From: Sporosarcina koreensis
GTDB lineage: Bacteria; Bacillota; Bacilli; Bacillales_A; Planococcaceae
Direction: 5' to 3'
NCBI RefSeq assembly: GCF_001531445.1
Contig: NZ_LQYA01000053.1
Coordinates: forward strand, 101,847-136,586
Length of the DNA: 34,740 bases
Shown here: piece after piece, positions 8,420 through 16,402 of the stretch
Layout of the letters: each line of letters opens with the position of its first letter
Position numbering within the stretch: position 1 is the first letter of the stretch
The notes under the pieces: generated by a model
Databases searched by the model: none
The model's input: the letters and a program-made list of their open reading frames with translations, nothing else
Told to the model about the DNA's origin: nothing
Position numbers and translations under genes: made by a program

Positions 8420-9268
8420 ATGGAGTTTGTTCAATACGAGAATGCTGAGCAATTTGCGAAGGTGGCAGAGCCAATTATCGTGAAAAACGAGGATGTGTTC
8501 AGCCTGTTCTACGGTATACTGCAAGCAATTAAAGCGGGGAAATATGAAAATCCTTTCATGGTCGTTGTGGCGGATGGGGAAGATGTCCTTGCACTGTTGC
8601 AGATGACCCCGCCGCATCCATTGAATCTTGTCATTGTGAATGAGAACAGAGCAGATGAAGTGATTGATTTCATCATACAGGAACTGCGCGGCAATAGGAT
8701 CACGGTTCCATCTGTCATCAGCCTGAAGAAATGGGCGCTCTCTTTCGCAAAAACTTGGGAAGATCAAACAGGAGAGACGCAAAAATTGCTCATGGATCAA
8801 GGGCTTTATCGGTTGGATGAAGTTGAAGAGACGCTTGAAATGAGCCCGGGGAGTTGGAGGTTTGCGACCGATATAGATGCTCCCTTAATTGAAAAGTGGT
8901 TTGCATTGTTCGAAGAAGATACAAATCTGGATAGGACATCAACGGAGATCATTAAAGAAAAGGTGGCAGCATTCCTTGATTCTTGGGAAGTTTTTTTGTG
9001 GGAAGTTGAAGGCAAAGTCGTCTCGATGATGAAAAAATCAAGGCCGACGAAAAATAGCGTCACTGTCTCGCTCGTCTTTACACCAAAAGAGGAGAGAAAG
9101 AAAGGGTATGCCCGGACAATGGTCGCGCAAGGGTCGCAGGAGCTTTTGAAGGACTACGAGTTCTGCGTGTTATATACGGATATGATGAACCCGACGTCGA
9201 ATAAGATCTATAAGGAAATCGGCTACAAACATATTGCCGATTCAATCCATATCGGATTTGAGAAATAA
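8420..9268 (+). CDS. GNAT-family N-acetyltransferase
   Basis: An acetyl-CoA-dependent acetyltransferase of 282 aa with unknown substrate. The C-terminal half (about 140-280) is the GNAT domain: strand VFLWEVEGKVVSMM, then the acetyl-CoA pyrophosphate loop VFTPKEERKKGYARTMVA (the R/Q-x-x-G-x-G/A motif), then the late motif NPTSNKIYKEIGYK. The N-terminal half (1-135) has the PFMVVVADGEDVLALLQMTPPHPL pattern, which looks like a degenerate second GNAT-like domain, as in other two-domain members. The start is ATG 8420 with GGGG 8-9 nt upstream and its own sigma-A promoter. It is flanked by a terminator on the left and a long hairpin on the right, so it is monocistronic. Confidence 0.88.
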   Translation: MEFVQYENAEQFAKVAEPIIVKNEDVFSLFYGILQAIKAGKYENPFMVVVADGEDVLALLQMTPPHPLNLVIVNENRADEVIDFIIQELRGNRITVPSVISLKKWALSFAKTWEDQTGETQKLLMDQGLYRLDEVEETLEMSPGSWRFATDIDAPLIEKWFALFEEDTNLDRTSTEIIKEKVAAFLDSWEVFLWEVEGKVVSMMKKSRPTKNSVTVSLVFTPKEERKKGYARTMVAQGSQELLKDYEFCVLYTDMMNPTSNKIYKEIGYKHIADSIHIGFEK

Positions 9269-9360
9269 GAATGTGGTTGGCGTGTCTAAAGTCGTCATTC
9301 CCGCACCAAAAGTTCTCGTTCAGCTTTGAAGTCGCATTCAAAGCGACCGTCCCTACACAT

Positions 9361-9393
9361 GGCAAGGCCGCCTCATCTATAGGCGGCCTTGCC
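9361..9393. terminator. Perfect 12-bp hairpin between convergent genes, no T tract
   Basis: GGCAAGGCCGCC (9361-9372) pairs perfectly with GGCGGCCTTGCC (9382-9393) around a 9-nt loop. It starts 4 bases after the stop of the minus-strand aminotransferase gene and follows the GNAT gene on the plus strand. Neither side has a clear U run, so it may stabilise 3' ends or act as a weak or factor-assisted terminator. Confidence 0.6.
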
Positions 9394-9396
9394 ATG

Positions 9397-10575
9397 TTAC
9401 GCTTCACTCACAGAAAATATCCCCAACTTCTCAATTCTACGAACTGCCTCAGCAATACGTTCTTCGCTTGCCAGCAGGCCGACCCGTACATAACCTTCTC
9501 CGTGCTTACCGAACCCATGCCCCGGAGCGACGACGACTCCTGCCTGTTGAAGAAGAATATCCGCAAACGCCTCGCTCGTATAACCCGGCGGTACAGGCAG
9601 CCAGGCGAAGAAAGATGCTTTCGGCGCATCCACATCCCACCCGATCCGCTTGCATTCGGTAATCAAGACATCTCTGCGTCCTTCATACAATGCCGTCAAA
9701 TCGCGCACACATCCTTGATCTTCCGTCAAAGCGGCGATGGCGGCGTATTGAACCGCAGGAAAAAGGCTGATGAATAAATGGTGTTGCAGCTGATTGATCG
9801 CTTTAATCATATCCCGGTTCCCAACTGCAAAAGCGACTCTCCAGCCGGCCATATTGTATGTTTTTGATAATGTGTACATTTCAATTCCGATTTCTTTTGC
9901 CCCTTCCGCCTGCATGAAGCTGACAGGCTTCTCACCGTCGAAACCGATTCCGCCATACGCCATATCATGCAAAATGAAAATTTCATTCTCCTTGGCGAAC
10001 GAGACTGTTTCCTCAAAGAAAGGGACGGTCGCAACAGCACTGGTTGGGTTGTTCGGATAGTTCAAGTACATGACTTTAGCTTTCTGTTTTACATCGTCTG
10101 ACAATGCTCCGAAATCGGGCAGGAATCCATTTTTCTTCAGGAGTGGCATCGTTTCATAAGCGATATTGGCGAGACTGACTCCTGATAAATAATCAGGATA
10201 CCCGGGATCGGGCAGCAAAAGGAGATCGCTTTCATTCATCATTGCCAAAGGCACTTCGACAAGCCCTATTTTGGAGCCGCCTAAAATGGCGACTTCCGTA
10301 TTCGGGTCCACATCCACATCATATTCACGTTTGTAGAAATCAGAGATGGCTTTCCGGAATTCAGGAATGCCGTCGAAAGGCGAGTATCCGTGAGTATCCG
10401 GGCGCTCTGCAGCCTGCTGCAAAGCTCTGATTATATGCGGAGGCGTCGGTTGATCGGGGTTGCCTCTTCCTAGGTTAATAATGTCCAATCCTGCTGCCTT
10501 GGCAGAATCGACTTTTTTGACTAACGAAGAAAAGAAATGGGGCGGCATGTTTCGTACACGGTTTGACATCAGCAT
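9397..10575 (-). CDS. mtnE: Class I/II PLP aminotransferase, MtnE (YkrV)-like
   Basis: A cytoplasmic transaminase of 392 aa. It resembles Bacillus MtnE, which makes methionine from 4-methylthio-2-oxobutanoate in the methionine salvage pathway: shared stretches are INLGRGNPDQPTP, YLNYPNNPTSAVA, LHDMAYGGIGFDG, TLSKTYNMAGWRV (PLP lysine) and GEGYVRVGLL. Fold-type I features are complete: the NPPNPT-like loop, the D/Y pair of ILHDMAYG, and the C-terminal substrate Arg in YVRVGL. GAGG lies 7 nt before ATG 10575. No other salvage gene (mtnK, A, W, X, B, D) is adjacent, so a role for another aromatic or branched-chain amino acid is possible. The aminotransferase call is certain; the specific name is not. 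Confidence 0.8.
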   Translation of the reverse strand: MLMSNRVRNMPPHFFSSLVKKVDSAKAAGLDIINLGRGNPDQPTPPHIIRALQQAAERPDTHGYSPFDGIPEFRKAISDFYKREYDVDVDPNTEVAILGGSKIGLVEVPLAMMNESDLLLLPDPGYPDYLSGVSLANIAYETMPLLKKNGFLPDFGALSDDVKQKAKVMYLNYPNNPTSAVATVPFFEETVSFAKENEIFILHDMAYGGIGFDGEKPVSFMQAEGAKEIGIEMYTLSKTYNMAGWRVAFAVGNRDMIKAINQLQHHLFISLFPAVQYAAIAALTEDQGCVRDLTALYEGRRDVLITECKRIGWDVDAPKASFFAWLPVPPGYTSEAFADILLQQAGVVVAPGHGFGKHGEGYVRVGLLASEERIAEAVRRIEKLGIFSVSEA

Positions 10576-10678
10576 GTAATAACCTCTTTTTCATAGTTTT
10601 TTGACTCGTCTGACTTTCTTTTGCTTTCATTCTACTATATGCATCCAATGAAACTCAACATGATTTTTCGTAAAAAGG

Positions 10679-10716
10679 AAAAAGCCGCCACCCGCTATTC
10701 AAACGGGGTGGCAGCT
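10679..10716 (-). terminator. Intrinsic terminator of the 10717-11463 gene
   Basis: AGCCGCCACCC (10683-10693) pairs with GGGTGGCAGCT (10706-10716) with one wobble, and the minus-strand copy is followed by TTTTT. The stem begins directly next to the stop codon. Confidence 0.8.
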
Positions 10717-11463
10717 TCAATAATTCCGATCATTGTCCATGATGAACGTCAAGAGGGACATCCAATGGTCGACTTTACGTTCCATGGCAACATGGTCGAC
10801 AGACTCTTTTTTCAGCCTCTTATCAAGATTTGCATAGAAACGGATAACCCGGACGGGCTTTGTTTCATCATCGATTATGATTTTCATTTCAACAATGGCG
10901 ATTTTACGGTGGATTGCCTTCTTCGCTAACGACATCTTCTTGTCAACAACGGGTATGACAGATTGTCCGAGCGCTTCGATCCGCTCCATCGCCCCATCAG
11001 CTTCCTTCACGGCTGCTCTCTTCAGGACGCCGTTTTCATAAACTTCCACGGCCAAAATTGCGGAATACGGATAGTCTGACAGTATATAAGGCATTTTGTT
11101 AAATGCTTTTTTGACAGACTTCCCATCGATAAGCGGGGCAGGCTCCCAAAAGTAAATTTTACAATTTGCTTCGTCAACAGAGATTTTTGAAAGCAAATCA
11201 TCCGCCACAAAAGAGTGTGATTCGATAAAGTTTGTTGCTTTCGGTTGGAATGTATTCAGATACTCCATCTGTTTCGCCTTTAATTTATTCTCTGTCCGTG
11301 TGGAAAGGAATAAAAAAAGTAACGCAAACCCGAAGAACACCGCGAAAAATAAGAAGCCGGGAAGGAAAGCGTCACGCTTTATAAAATAAAACATCGCAGC
11401 TATCCCGATAATAGGCGCGAGACAGCCGAGCCGAACATACCAATTGGATTGTGTGGAAGTCAA
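10717..11463 (-). CDS. Membrane-anchored protein with a cytosolic domain, unknown function
   Basis: I do not recognise this protein (248 aa). Two hydrophobic helices near residues 10-28 and 33-53 form a short hairpin (FYFIKRDAFLPGF between them). They are followed by about 190 hydrophilic residues that probably face the cytosol, mixed alpha/beta and rich in Lys/Val/Ile, such as SVIPVVDKKMSLAKKA and KIIIDDETKPVRVIRFY. It starts at TTG 11463 with GAGGG 6 nt upstream. It is transcribed alone: the M3 peptidase terminator lies upstream and its own terminator touches its stop codon. There is no enzymatic motif that I can identify. Confidence 0.72.
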   Translation of the reverse strand: MTSTQSNWYVRLGCLAPIIGIAAMFYFIKRDAFLPGFLFFAVFFGFALLFLFLSTRTENKLKAKQMEYLNTFQPKATNFIESHSFVADDLLSKISVDEANCKIYFWEPAPLIDGKSVKKAFNKMPYILSDYPYSAILAVEVYENGVLKRAAVKEADGAMERIEALGQSVIPVVDKKMSLAKKAIHRKIAIVEMKIIIDDETKPVRVIRFYANLDKRLKKESVDHVAMERKVDHWMSLLTFIMDNDRNY

Positions 11464-11557
11464 GAGAATCCCTCATTTCAAAATAGATGATAGAAACTAG
11501 TAATACGAATAGATTTGTATTTATCATATCGGATGAGAAAGCGAATAACAACGTCCA

Positions 11558-11593
11558 AATAAAAGGCTGTCCCCTCCGTTGAAGGGACAGCCT
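11558..11593 (-). terminator. Intrinsic terminator of pepF
   Basis: AGGCTGTCCC (11564-11573) pairs with GGGACAGCCT (11584-11593) through a perfect 10-bp stem and is followed on the minus strand by TTTTATTT, 8 bases after the pepF stop codon. Confidence 0.85.
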
Positions 11594-11601
11594 GTCCAAA
11601 A

Positions 11602-13422
11602 TTAGTTCACTTGTGCAGCTTCAATCTCATCTGTCAATTCTACAAGTTGATCGATCAATTCACCGATATACGCAATCGTATCAAGCAAAGGCTGTTCCGT
11701 CGTAATGTCGACACCTGCCATTTTGGAAAGCTCGGCAGGTGATTTCGTGCCGCCTGCTTGCAACACTTTCAACCAATCCTCGACAGCAGGTTGGCCTTCT
11801 TCCAAAATGCGCTTCGACACTTGAGTGGAAATCGTTAATCCGGCGCTGTATGTGTACGGATACAAGCCCATGTAGTAGTGCGGTTGGCGCATCCATGTCA
11901 ATTCCGCACCTTCATTGATTTTTACGTCGTCTCCCCAGAATTCTTCAAGGACGCCGCGCTTCAAGTTGTTCAACACATTCGCATTCACACTGCCGCCAGC
12001 ATCGATGCGCTCGTACACTTTGCGCTGATAGGCAGCCTCCAATAAGTGTGTGACGAAGTTATGGTAGTACGTACGCGCTACGATGGATGAAATAACCCAA
12101 CGTTTGAATTTCGGATCATTCGAATTGGATAGCAAATGGTTCGCCATCAACATTTCATTCATCGTCGACGGAGCTTCGATGAAGTACATGGAAGGGCGCG
12201 AATTGAAAATGTTTTGATGCTGGTGGGCATTGTAGAAATGACCAGCATGACCTAACTCATGCGCCAGTACGAAGACATCTTCCATACTGCCTGTCCAAGA
12301 AATTAGAATATAAGGGTGGACGCCATAAGGGCTTGAACAGAATGCTCCTGTCGATTTACCAGCATTTTGTGCAAAATCAGTCCAGCGCTCTTTATAGGAA
12401 CGATCGATCATATTCATATAATCGTCACCCATGATAGCAAGCGCGTCATCAATATATTTCTTTGATTCTTCAATTGTGATTTTTGGTTCATAATTCGGAT
12501 CCAATGGAATCTTCAAGTCCGAGAAATTCATCTCATCAAGTCCATGGACCTTCTGAAGGAGACTTGCATATTTGCGCATATGCGGCGCAAGGTTTTTCAT
12601 AATCAAATCAATTTGCCGGTCATACATGGAGCGGTCAACTTCCTGATTGAACAGGAGGTAATCGAAAACATTTTCATATCCTCTTAAATCGGAAGTCGTT
12701 TTCTCTTTTTGCAAATGCATATCATATGCTTTGGCAGTCGTATGCTGATACTCTCTCAGTTTTGCATGGAAGGCATCATATGCGGCTCTTCTTTTTTTCG
12801 TATCCGTTTCCGACTCCCATCCACCTTCGAATGTTGTATAGCTTAATGGATAGTTTTCACCGTCGACTTCAAAATCATCGAAGTTCATGTCGACTAGTTT
12901 AGTCGTATTGTATAAGCCGTATGGCGCGTTCAATACAGAGGAGAATGCGGCCAACGTCTTTTCAACCTCCGGGTGAAGCTTATACGGCTTTTGACGGATC
13001 AGTTCTTCAAGATAGTTTTTATATTCCTCGGATTGATTCATCGCATTTTCCAGTAGCTCACTCGGCACTTCAGAAAGTTCACTTGTGAAGAATGAAAGCT
13101 GGCTTCCGAGTTTGGAAGCGGTAGAGCCATATTTACTGGAACGCATTTGTGCTTCGTCATTTGTTTGGTCGACGCTATGTGCCAAACTTTGGTAAGCCCC
13201 GATCGGTGTCATTTTGCCCAATATAGAAGCATAGCCATTCAACGCCGCGATGATTGCGTTCTCATCGGTGATTTTCCCCTTGAATTGCTCTTCGAATGAA
13301 GCGACTTCACTTTCGAGCTGTTCAACAGCTGCATTATAGTCCTCTTCATTTTTGAAAAGGTCTTCCAAATTCCAAGTCTCTTCAATGTTTACTGCTGAAC
13401 GCGGTGGTAAACTTTTCACCAT
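11602..13422 (-). CDS. pepF: Oligoendopeptidase F (M3B zinc peptidase)
   Basis: A cytoplasmic metallopeptidase of 606 aa that cleaves peptides of roughly 6-20 residues. The zinc site is LAHELGHAGHF with H388, E389 and H392; the third ligand is E416 in FIEAPSTMNEML. The N-terminal helical lobe begins with the usual PepF opening (ETWNLEDLFKNEEDY), and the length is normal for the family (about 600-610). ATG 13422 is preceded by GGGAGAG, and the first codons read ATG GTG AAA. It has its own sigma-A promoter and terminator, so it is monocistronic. The assignment is secure; the physiological role of YjbG-type PepF proteins in Bacillales is probably peptide turnover. Confidence 0.95.
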   Translation of the reverse strand: MVKSLPPRSAVNIEETWNLEDLFKNEEDYNAAVEQLESEVASFEEQFKGKITDENAIIAALNGYASILGKMTPIGAYQSLAHSVDQTNDEAQMRSSKYGSTASKLGSQLSFFTSELSEVPSELLENAMNQSEEYKNYLEELIRQKPYKLHPEVEKTLAAFSSVLNAPYGLYNTTKLVDMNFDDFEVDGENYPLSYTTFEGGWESETDTKKRRAAYDAFHAKLREYQHTTAKAYDMHLQKEKTTSDLRGYENVFDYLLFNQEVDRSMYDRQIDLIMKNLAPHMRKYASLLQKVHGLDEMNFSDLKIPLDPNYEPKITIEESKKYIDDALAIMGDDYMNMIDRSYKERWTDFAQNAGKSTGAFCSSPYGVHPYILISWTGSMEDVFVLAHELGHAGHFYNAHQHQNIFNSRPSMYFIEAPSTMNEMLMANHLLSNSNDPKFKRWVISSIVARTYYHNFVTHLLEAAYQRKVYERIDAGGSVNANVLNNLKRGVLEEFWGDDVKINEGAELTWMRQPHYYMGLYPYTYSAGLTISTQVSKRILEEGQPAVEDWLKVLQAGGTKSPAELSKMAGVDITTEQPLLDTIAYIGELIDQLVELTDEIEAAQVN

Positions 13423-13473
13423 TCCAATCTCTCCCTTTTCATTTCAATTTATTACGGTTGTCGAACTAATGAT

Positions 13474-13502
13474 AGTATATAGCAAACTTATAGAAAAGTA
13501 AA
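13474..13502 (-). promoter_or_regulatory. Sigma-A promoter of pepF
   Basis: On the minus strand, TTTACT (13502-13497), 17 nt, TATACT (13479-13474), about 50 bases before the pepF start codon. Confidence 0.7.
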
Positions 13503-13525
13503 AATGAATAGGGATTTCTGCAATC

Positions 13526-13825
13526 TTATTTTTTCTGCAGTTTTTCAATTTCATCGGCGACTACGAAAACGAGGTCTTCATTGCCGAAAAGCTGCAGGAC
13601 GTCAAGCATGGTTTCATTATCGATATGAAGATCGTCGAATCCATCATCGGCTTCAATGACTTCTTGTAAAGCGGCGTTTTCGATTTGCTCTGGATACGCT
13701 TTTTTATAGAGTGCGTGCGGCTCCAATTGATTGTTGGCGCACCATTGCACAAACAGACGTATCATCAGCGTTTCATCCTCCCTATATTTTTGGATAATCT
13801 GTTCATCGATATTTCTGAATTCCAT
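13526..13825 (-). CDS. Small acidic protein of unknown function
   Basis: A soluble acidic protein of 99 aa that I do not recognise. It is mostly helical by pattern (IDEQIIQKYREDETLMIRLF, then VADEIEKLQKK at the end), with an acidic middle (EVIEADDGFDDLHID). ATG 13825 is preceded by GGAGGG at 7 nt, an excellent ribosome binding site, which argues that it is a real gene. It has a single Cys and no signal peptide or membrane segment. It is divergent from the Nudix gene at 13887, with only 61 bases between the two starts, and lies about 100 bases upstream of pepF in the same direction, separated by the pepF promoter. Confidence 0.75.
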   Translation of the reverse strand: MEFRNIDEQIIQKYREDETLMIRLFVQWCANNQLEPHALYKKAYPEQIENAALQEVIEADDGFDDLHIDNETMLDVLQLFGNEDLVFVVADEIEKLQKK

Positions 13826-13886
13826 TGTTCATCCCTCCGGTGATAAGCTATGATTCTAAGTATATACGAATAGGGGGGGTTCAAAA

Positions 13887-14303
13887 ATGAATCGAGTAGA
13901 TGTTGTATATTCTGTGATCTTAAAAAAGGGAAAAGTGCTTATGGTGAAGAATAGGAAATATGATAATTGGACATTGCCGGGCGGGGGTGTGGAAAAAGGA
14001 GAGACATTGGAACTAGCGGCACAGCGTGAAGTATGGGAGGAAACAGGTCTGACCGTCAAACTTGGAAATTTGCTAACGGTAAATGAAGCATTTAGGCAGA
14101 AGGAAAATAACCATGTGTTATTTTTCACGTTTTTAGCGGAAGTGGTAGATGGCGAAGTCGCCATTCAGGATACAGGCGGAATTTTAGAAGTTGAATGGAA
14201 AGATCTTTCATTCGCAAACGAAGCAATGCCTTATTATGATGGCGGTATTGAAAGAATATTGGAATCATCGTTATCGTATACATTTCAAGGAGTACAGGTT
14301 TGA
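13887..14303 (+). CDS. Nudix hydrolase
   Basis: A hydrolase of nucleoside diphosphates linked to another moiety, 138 aa. The Nudix box GX5EX7REUXEEXGU is complete: GGGVEKGETLELAAQREV followed by WEETGL, near residues 32-54, including the metal-binding REVWEE. It is preceded by the usual DNWTLPGG. The start ATG 13887 follows a GGGGGG stretch at 7 nt. It is the first of three genes in one direction: Nudix, methyltransferase (21 bases later), Nudix (27 bases after that). The substrate cannot be read from the sequence; mutT-like clean-up of damaged nucleotides and small-molecule metabolism are both possible. Confidence 0.9.
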   Translation: MNRVDVVYSVILKKGKVLMVKNRKYDNWTLPGGGVEKGETLELAAQREVWEETGLTVKLGNLLTVNEAFRQKENNHVLFFTFLAEVVDGEVAIQDTGGILEVEWKDLSFANEAMPYYDGGIERILESSLSYTFQGVQV

Positions 14304-14323
14304 GTTTGGATGAGGGGAAATAC

Positions 14324-15127
14324 ATGAACCAACAGCAAATGAGTGAAAGGAATAAAGTAGGCTGGAATCAAAACGCATACGAAGCTTGGGTATCACGACA
14401 TGGAACTCCCCATGAATACGCAATGCAACTATCAGCAGATCCCTTGAAGAAAGTAGGCTTTTACTTGGAAGAAGTAGGAGAAGTAAGAGGGAAAAGCGTG
14501 CTTAATTTACTTGGTTCAAAGGGGAATAAAGCAGTCTGCTTCGCACTTCTTGGAGCAGATGTCACCGTAGTGGATTTATCATCAGAAAACAAACGGTATG
14601 CTATGGAATTGGCGGAAGCGGCAGGAGTTGCGATAACTTATATTGTCAATGATGTACTCGAATTAGCCGAAGAGGAAATTTCGCAATTCGATATCGTCAT
14701 CCTTGAAATGGGTGTACTTCATTATTTCGTAGATTTATGTCCTCTGTTTCAAAAGGTGTCCGCCCTTATGAAAGAGAATGGAGTTTTTATTGTAAGGGAT
14801 TATCACCCATTTGTTTCAAAGACGCTGCGCATGGCTAATGGGGATGCTGTACTGGATGGCGACTATTTTAGTGACGAGTATAGGGAAGTTGACGTCGCCT
14901 ATTCTGCTCTACTTCCAAAACAAACGCAGCAAAAATTAGTGAAAAATGTAATCAGGCAGTGGACACTTTCTGAAGTTATCAATGCTCTTATCCATTCTGG
15001 TTTGAACATAAGAAAAATGAAAGAGGATAAAGGAGTTCATTGGGCATTTCCTGCAGGTTCACCAGATGGTATTGCTGAGAGGCTTCCAGGGACGTTTACA
15101 ATGATTGCTTCAAAGGACTTTCGATAA
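14324..15127 (+). CDS. Class I SAM-dependent methyltransferase
   Basis: A methyltransferase of 267 aa, substrate unknown. Motif I is atypical: instead of the VLDxGCGxG pattern it reads SVLNLLGSKGNKAVCFALLG, followed by the acidic strand end VTVVDLSSEN (motif II) and FDIVILEMGVLHYF (motif IV region). The C-terminal half has VFIVRDYHPF and an LSEVINALIHSGLNI segment like those of small-molecule methyltransferases. The start is ATG 14324, with GAGGGG 6 nt upstream; the longer frame from TTG 14300 overlaps the Nudix stop codon and has no ribosome site. It sits between two Nudix genes and is probably co-transcribed with them. Confidence 0.85.
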   Translation: MNQQQMSERNKVGWNQNAYEAWVSRHGTPHEYAMQLSADPLKKVGFYLEEVGEVRGKSVLNLLGSKGNKAVCFALLGADVTVVDLSSENKRYAMELAEAAGVAITYIVNDVLELAEEEISQFDIVILEMGVLHYFVDLCPLFQKVSALMKENGVFIVRDYHPFVSKTLRMANGDAVLDGDYFSDEYREVDVAYSALLPKQTQQKLVKNVIRQWTLSEVINALIHSGLNIRKMKEDKGVHWAFPAGSPDGIAERLPGTFTMIASKDFR

Positions 15128-15154
15128 GTTTATAGAGAAAAAGGGGAATGGATT

Positions 15155-15607
15155 GTGGGATATATAGAGGATTTGAGAGAAGTGGTCGGAAACCGGCCAT
15201 TATTGCTGACAGGCGCAGGAGTAGGAGTTTTCAATGAAAAAGGGGAAATCCTTCTGCAAAGGAAGTTGGATGGTCGTTGGGGGATTCCGGGCGGCTTCAT
15301 GGAGCTTGGAGAATCGTCTGAAGAGACCGCTCGAAGGGAAGTCCTTGAGGAGACGGGCATGCAGATCGGGAAGATGAAGCTTGTGACCGTCGTATCTGGC
15401 GCTCAAACACATACCGTTTTGAATAATGGCCACGAATACTATTCGGTGACAATCGTTTATGCAACGGATGACATTCGTGGCGGTGAACTGAAAGCTGACG
15501 GTGTTGAGACATCAGAAGTTGGTTTTTTTAATGTGCATCAGTTGCCAGAAAACTTGAGTCCGTTAATCCGATCGATGATTCATCAATATGTAGCTATGCG
15601 GAAATGA
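15155..15607 (+). CDS. Nudix hydrolase
   Basis: A second Nudix protein, 150 aa, with a complete Nudix box: GGFMELGESSEETARREV followed by LEETGM, near residues 46-68, after RWGIPGG. The N terminus (YIEDLREVVGNRPLLLTGAGV) and the C terminus with EVGFFNVHQLPENLSP are of the ADP-ribose/NADH pyrophosphatase-like type that is common in Bacillales. It starts at GTG 15155 with GGGG 8 nt upstream. It is the last gene of the Nudix-methyltransferase-Nudix group. The last codons contain the 9-mer AGCTATGCG, which is repeated at 15620-15628 where the TTATGCG array begins. Confidence 0.9.
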   Translation: MGYIEDLREVVGNRPLLLTGAGVGVFNEKGEILLQRKLDGRWGIPGGFMELGESSEETARREVLEETGMQIGKMKLVTVVSGAQTHTVLNNGHEYYSVTIVYATDDIRGGELKADGVETSEVGFFNVHQLPENLSPLIRSMIHQYVAMRK

Positions 15608-15621
15608 ACCTTGCTATCCAG

Positions 15622-15741
15622 CTATGCGTGAATACAAGGATTTATGCGCGGCTCGAAGTGGTTATGCGTGAATGGAATGACTTATGAGTAATTAGCGGTA
15701 TTTATGCGTGAATGATAAGATTTATGCGTATTTATGCTTGT
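15622..15741. repeat. TTATGCG array 1, six units of exactly 20 bp
   Basis: The heptamer TTATGCG or a one-base variant occurs at 15622 (CTATGCG), 15642, 15662, 15682 (TTATGAG), 15702 and 15722, always 20 bases apart. Extra degenerate copies lie on the 10-bp half step (TTAGCG at 15692, TTATGCT at 15732). The 13-nt spacers differ but tend to begin YGAAT and end RGAT. The array fills the space between two convergent genes, where no hairpin terminator is visible. A second array is at 32991-33090. Confidence 0.85.
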
Positions 15742-15761
15742 TTTCCGCAAAGGAAGCAGCT

Positions 15762-16205
15762 TTAGAATTTAGTGCTGACGAAAAAACGAACGATCCAGTC
15801 TACATCGAGCGGGCCGTCGACGATTTCATAATAGAGCAGCGAATTTTGGATGATCAAATTTTCCGCGATGATAATTGTAATGCTATTTCCGTCCGCGCCT
15901 TTCAAGCTGATGGAGAATTCGTCGATATTATCATCCGGATTGATTTCTTCCGGCTTCAATTTCTTCACGTGATAGTTTTGCAGAAATTGAAGCAATTCAT
16001 CTACTTTATTTTCATCGTCGATGCTCCACGTTTCTGCTGGGGAACCGTGCATCGTAGGCTTTGTGAAAGTGAGCGAAGCGAATTCAGTATCCACCGTTTC
16101 AATGATTTCAGTGAAACTTTTTTCTTTGAAATCATTTATGGTCTCTATCATTGCATACATCCCTCCGATTATGAGTGCGATGAGCAAGAAGGCTCGCATT
16201 TTCAT
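15762..16205 (-). CDS. Secreted or membrane-anchored protein of unknown function
   Basis: A protein of 147 aa that I do not recognise. It starts with a short positively charged N terminus and one hydrophobic helix (MRAFLLIALIIGGMYAMIE), acting as a signal anchor or signal peptide, followed by about 125 mostly polar residues outside the membrane. These include a beta-rich part (EFISLKGADGNSITIIIAENLI type pattern) and an acidic region (EINPDDNIDE). ATG 16205 has GGAGG 7 nt upstream. No lipobox or enzymatic motif is visible. It is convergent with the Nudix group and its stop lies about 20 bases from the TTATGCG array. Confidence 0.7.
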   Translation of the reverse strand: MKMRAFLLIALIIGGMYAMIETINDFKEKSFTEIIETVDTEFASLTFTKPTMHGSPAETWSIDDENKVDELLQFLQNYHVKKLKPEEINPDDNIDEFSISLKGADGNSITIIIAENLIIQNSLLYYEIVDGPLDVDWIVRFFVSTKF

Positions 16206-16356
16206 GTCAATTCCTCCAGTTTTCGTTTGTATAGTATACGCAGCGGCTGTGATTTTTGAATAGTACTCATGCTATGTTTCCGGAGGAAGATAAATTAATG
16301 GAGGCGTTGGATTAATGAAATACTTTTTGAATCATCGAGAGATGCTGGAAGAATAA

Positions 16357-16365
16357 TGTTATAAT
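16357..16365 (+). promoter_or_regulatory. Extended -10 promoter of the thioesterase gene
   Basis: TGTTATAAT (16357-16365) fits the extended -10 form TGnTATAAT and lies 37 bases before the start codon at 16403. No good -35 is present at 16-18 bases upstream, as is usual for this class. Confidence 0.55.
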
Positions 16366-16402
16366 AGTATTCAAATTATAAAGAATACACGGAGGGTGAA
16401 AA

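Noticed and set aside
15622..15741. TTATGCG array as a CRISPR array
   Set aside because: The conserved part is only 7 bases, the spacers are 13 bases, and no cas gene is present. CRISPR repeats and spacers are both much longer.
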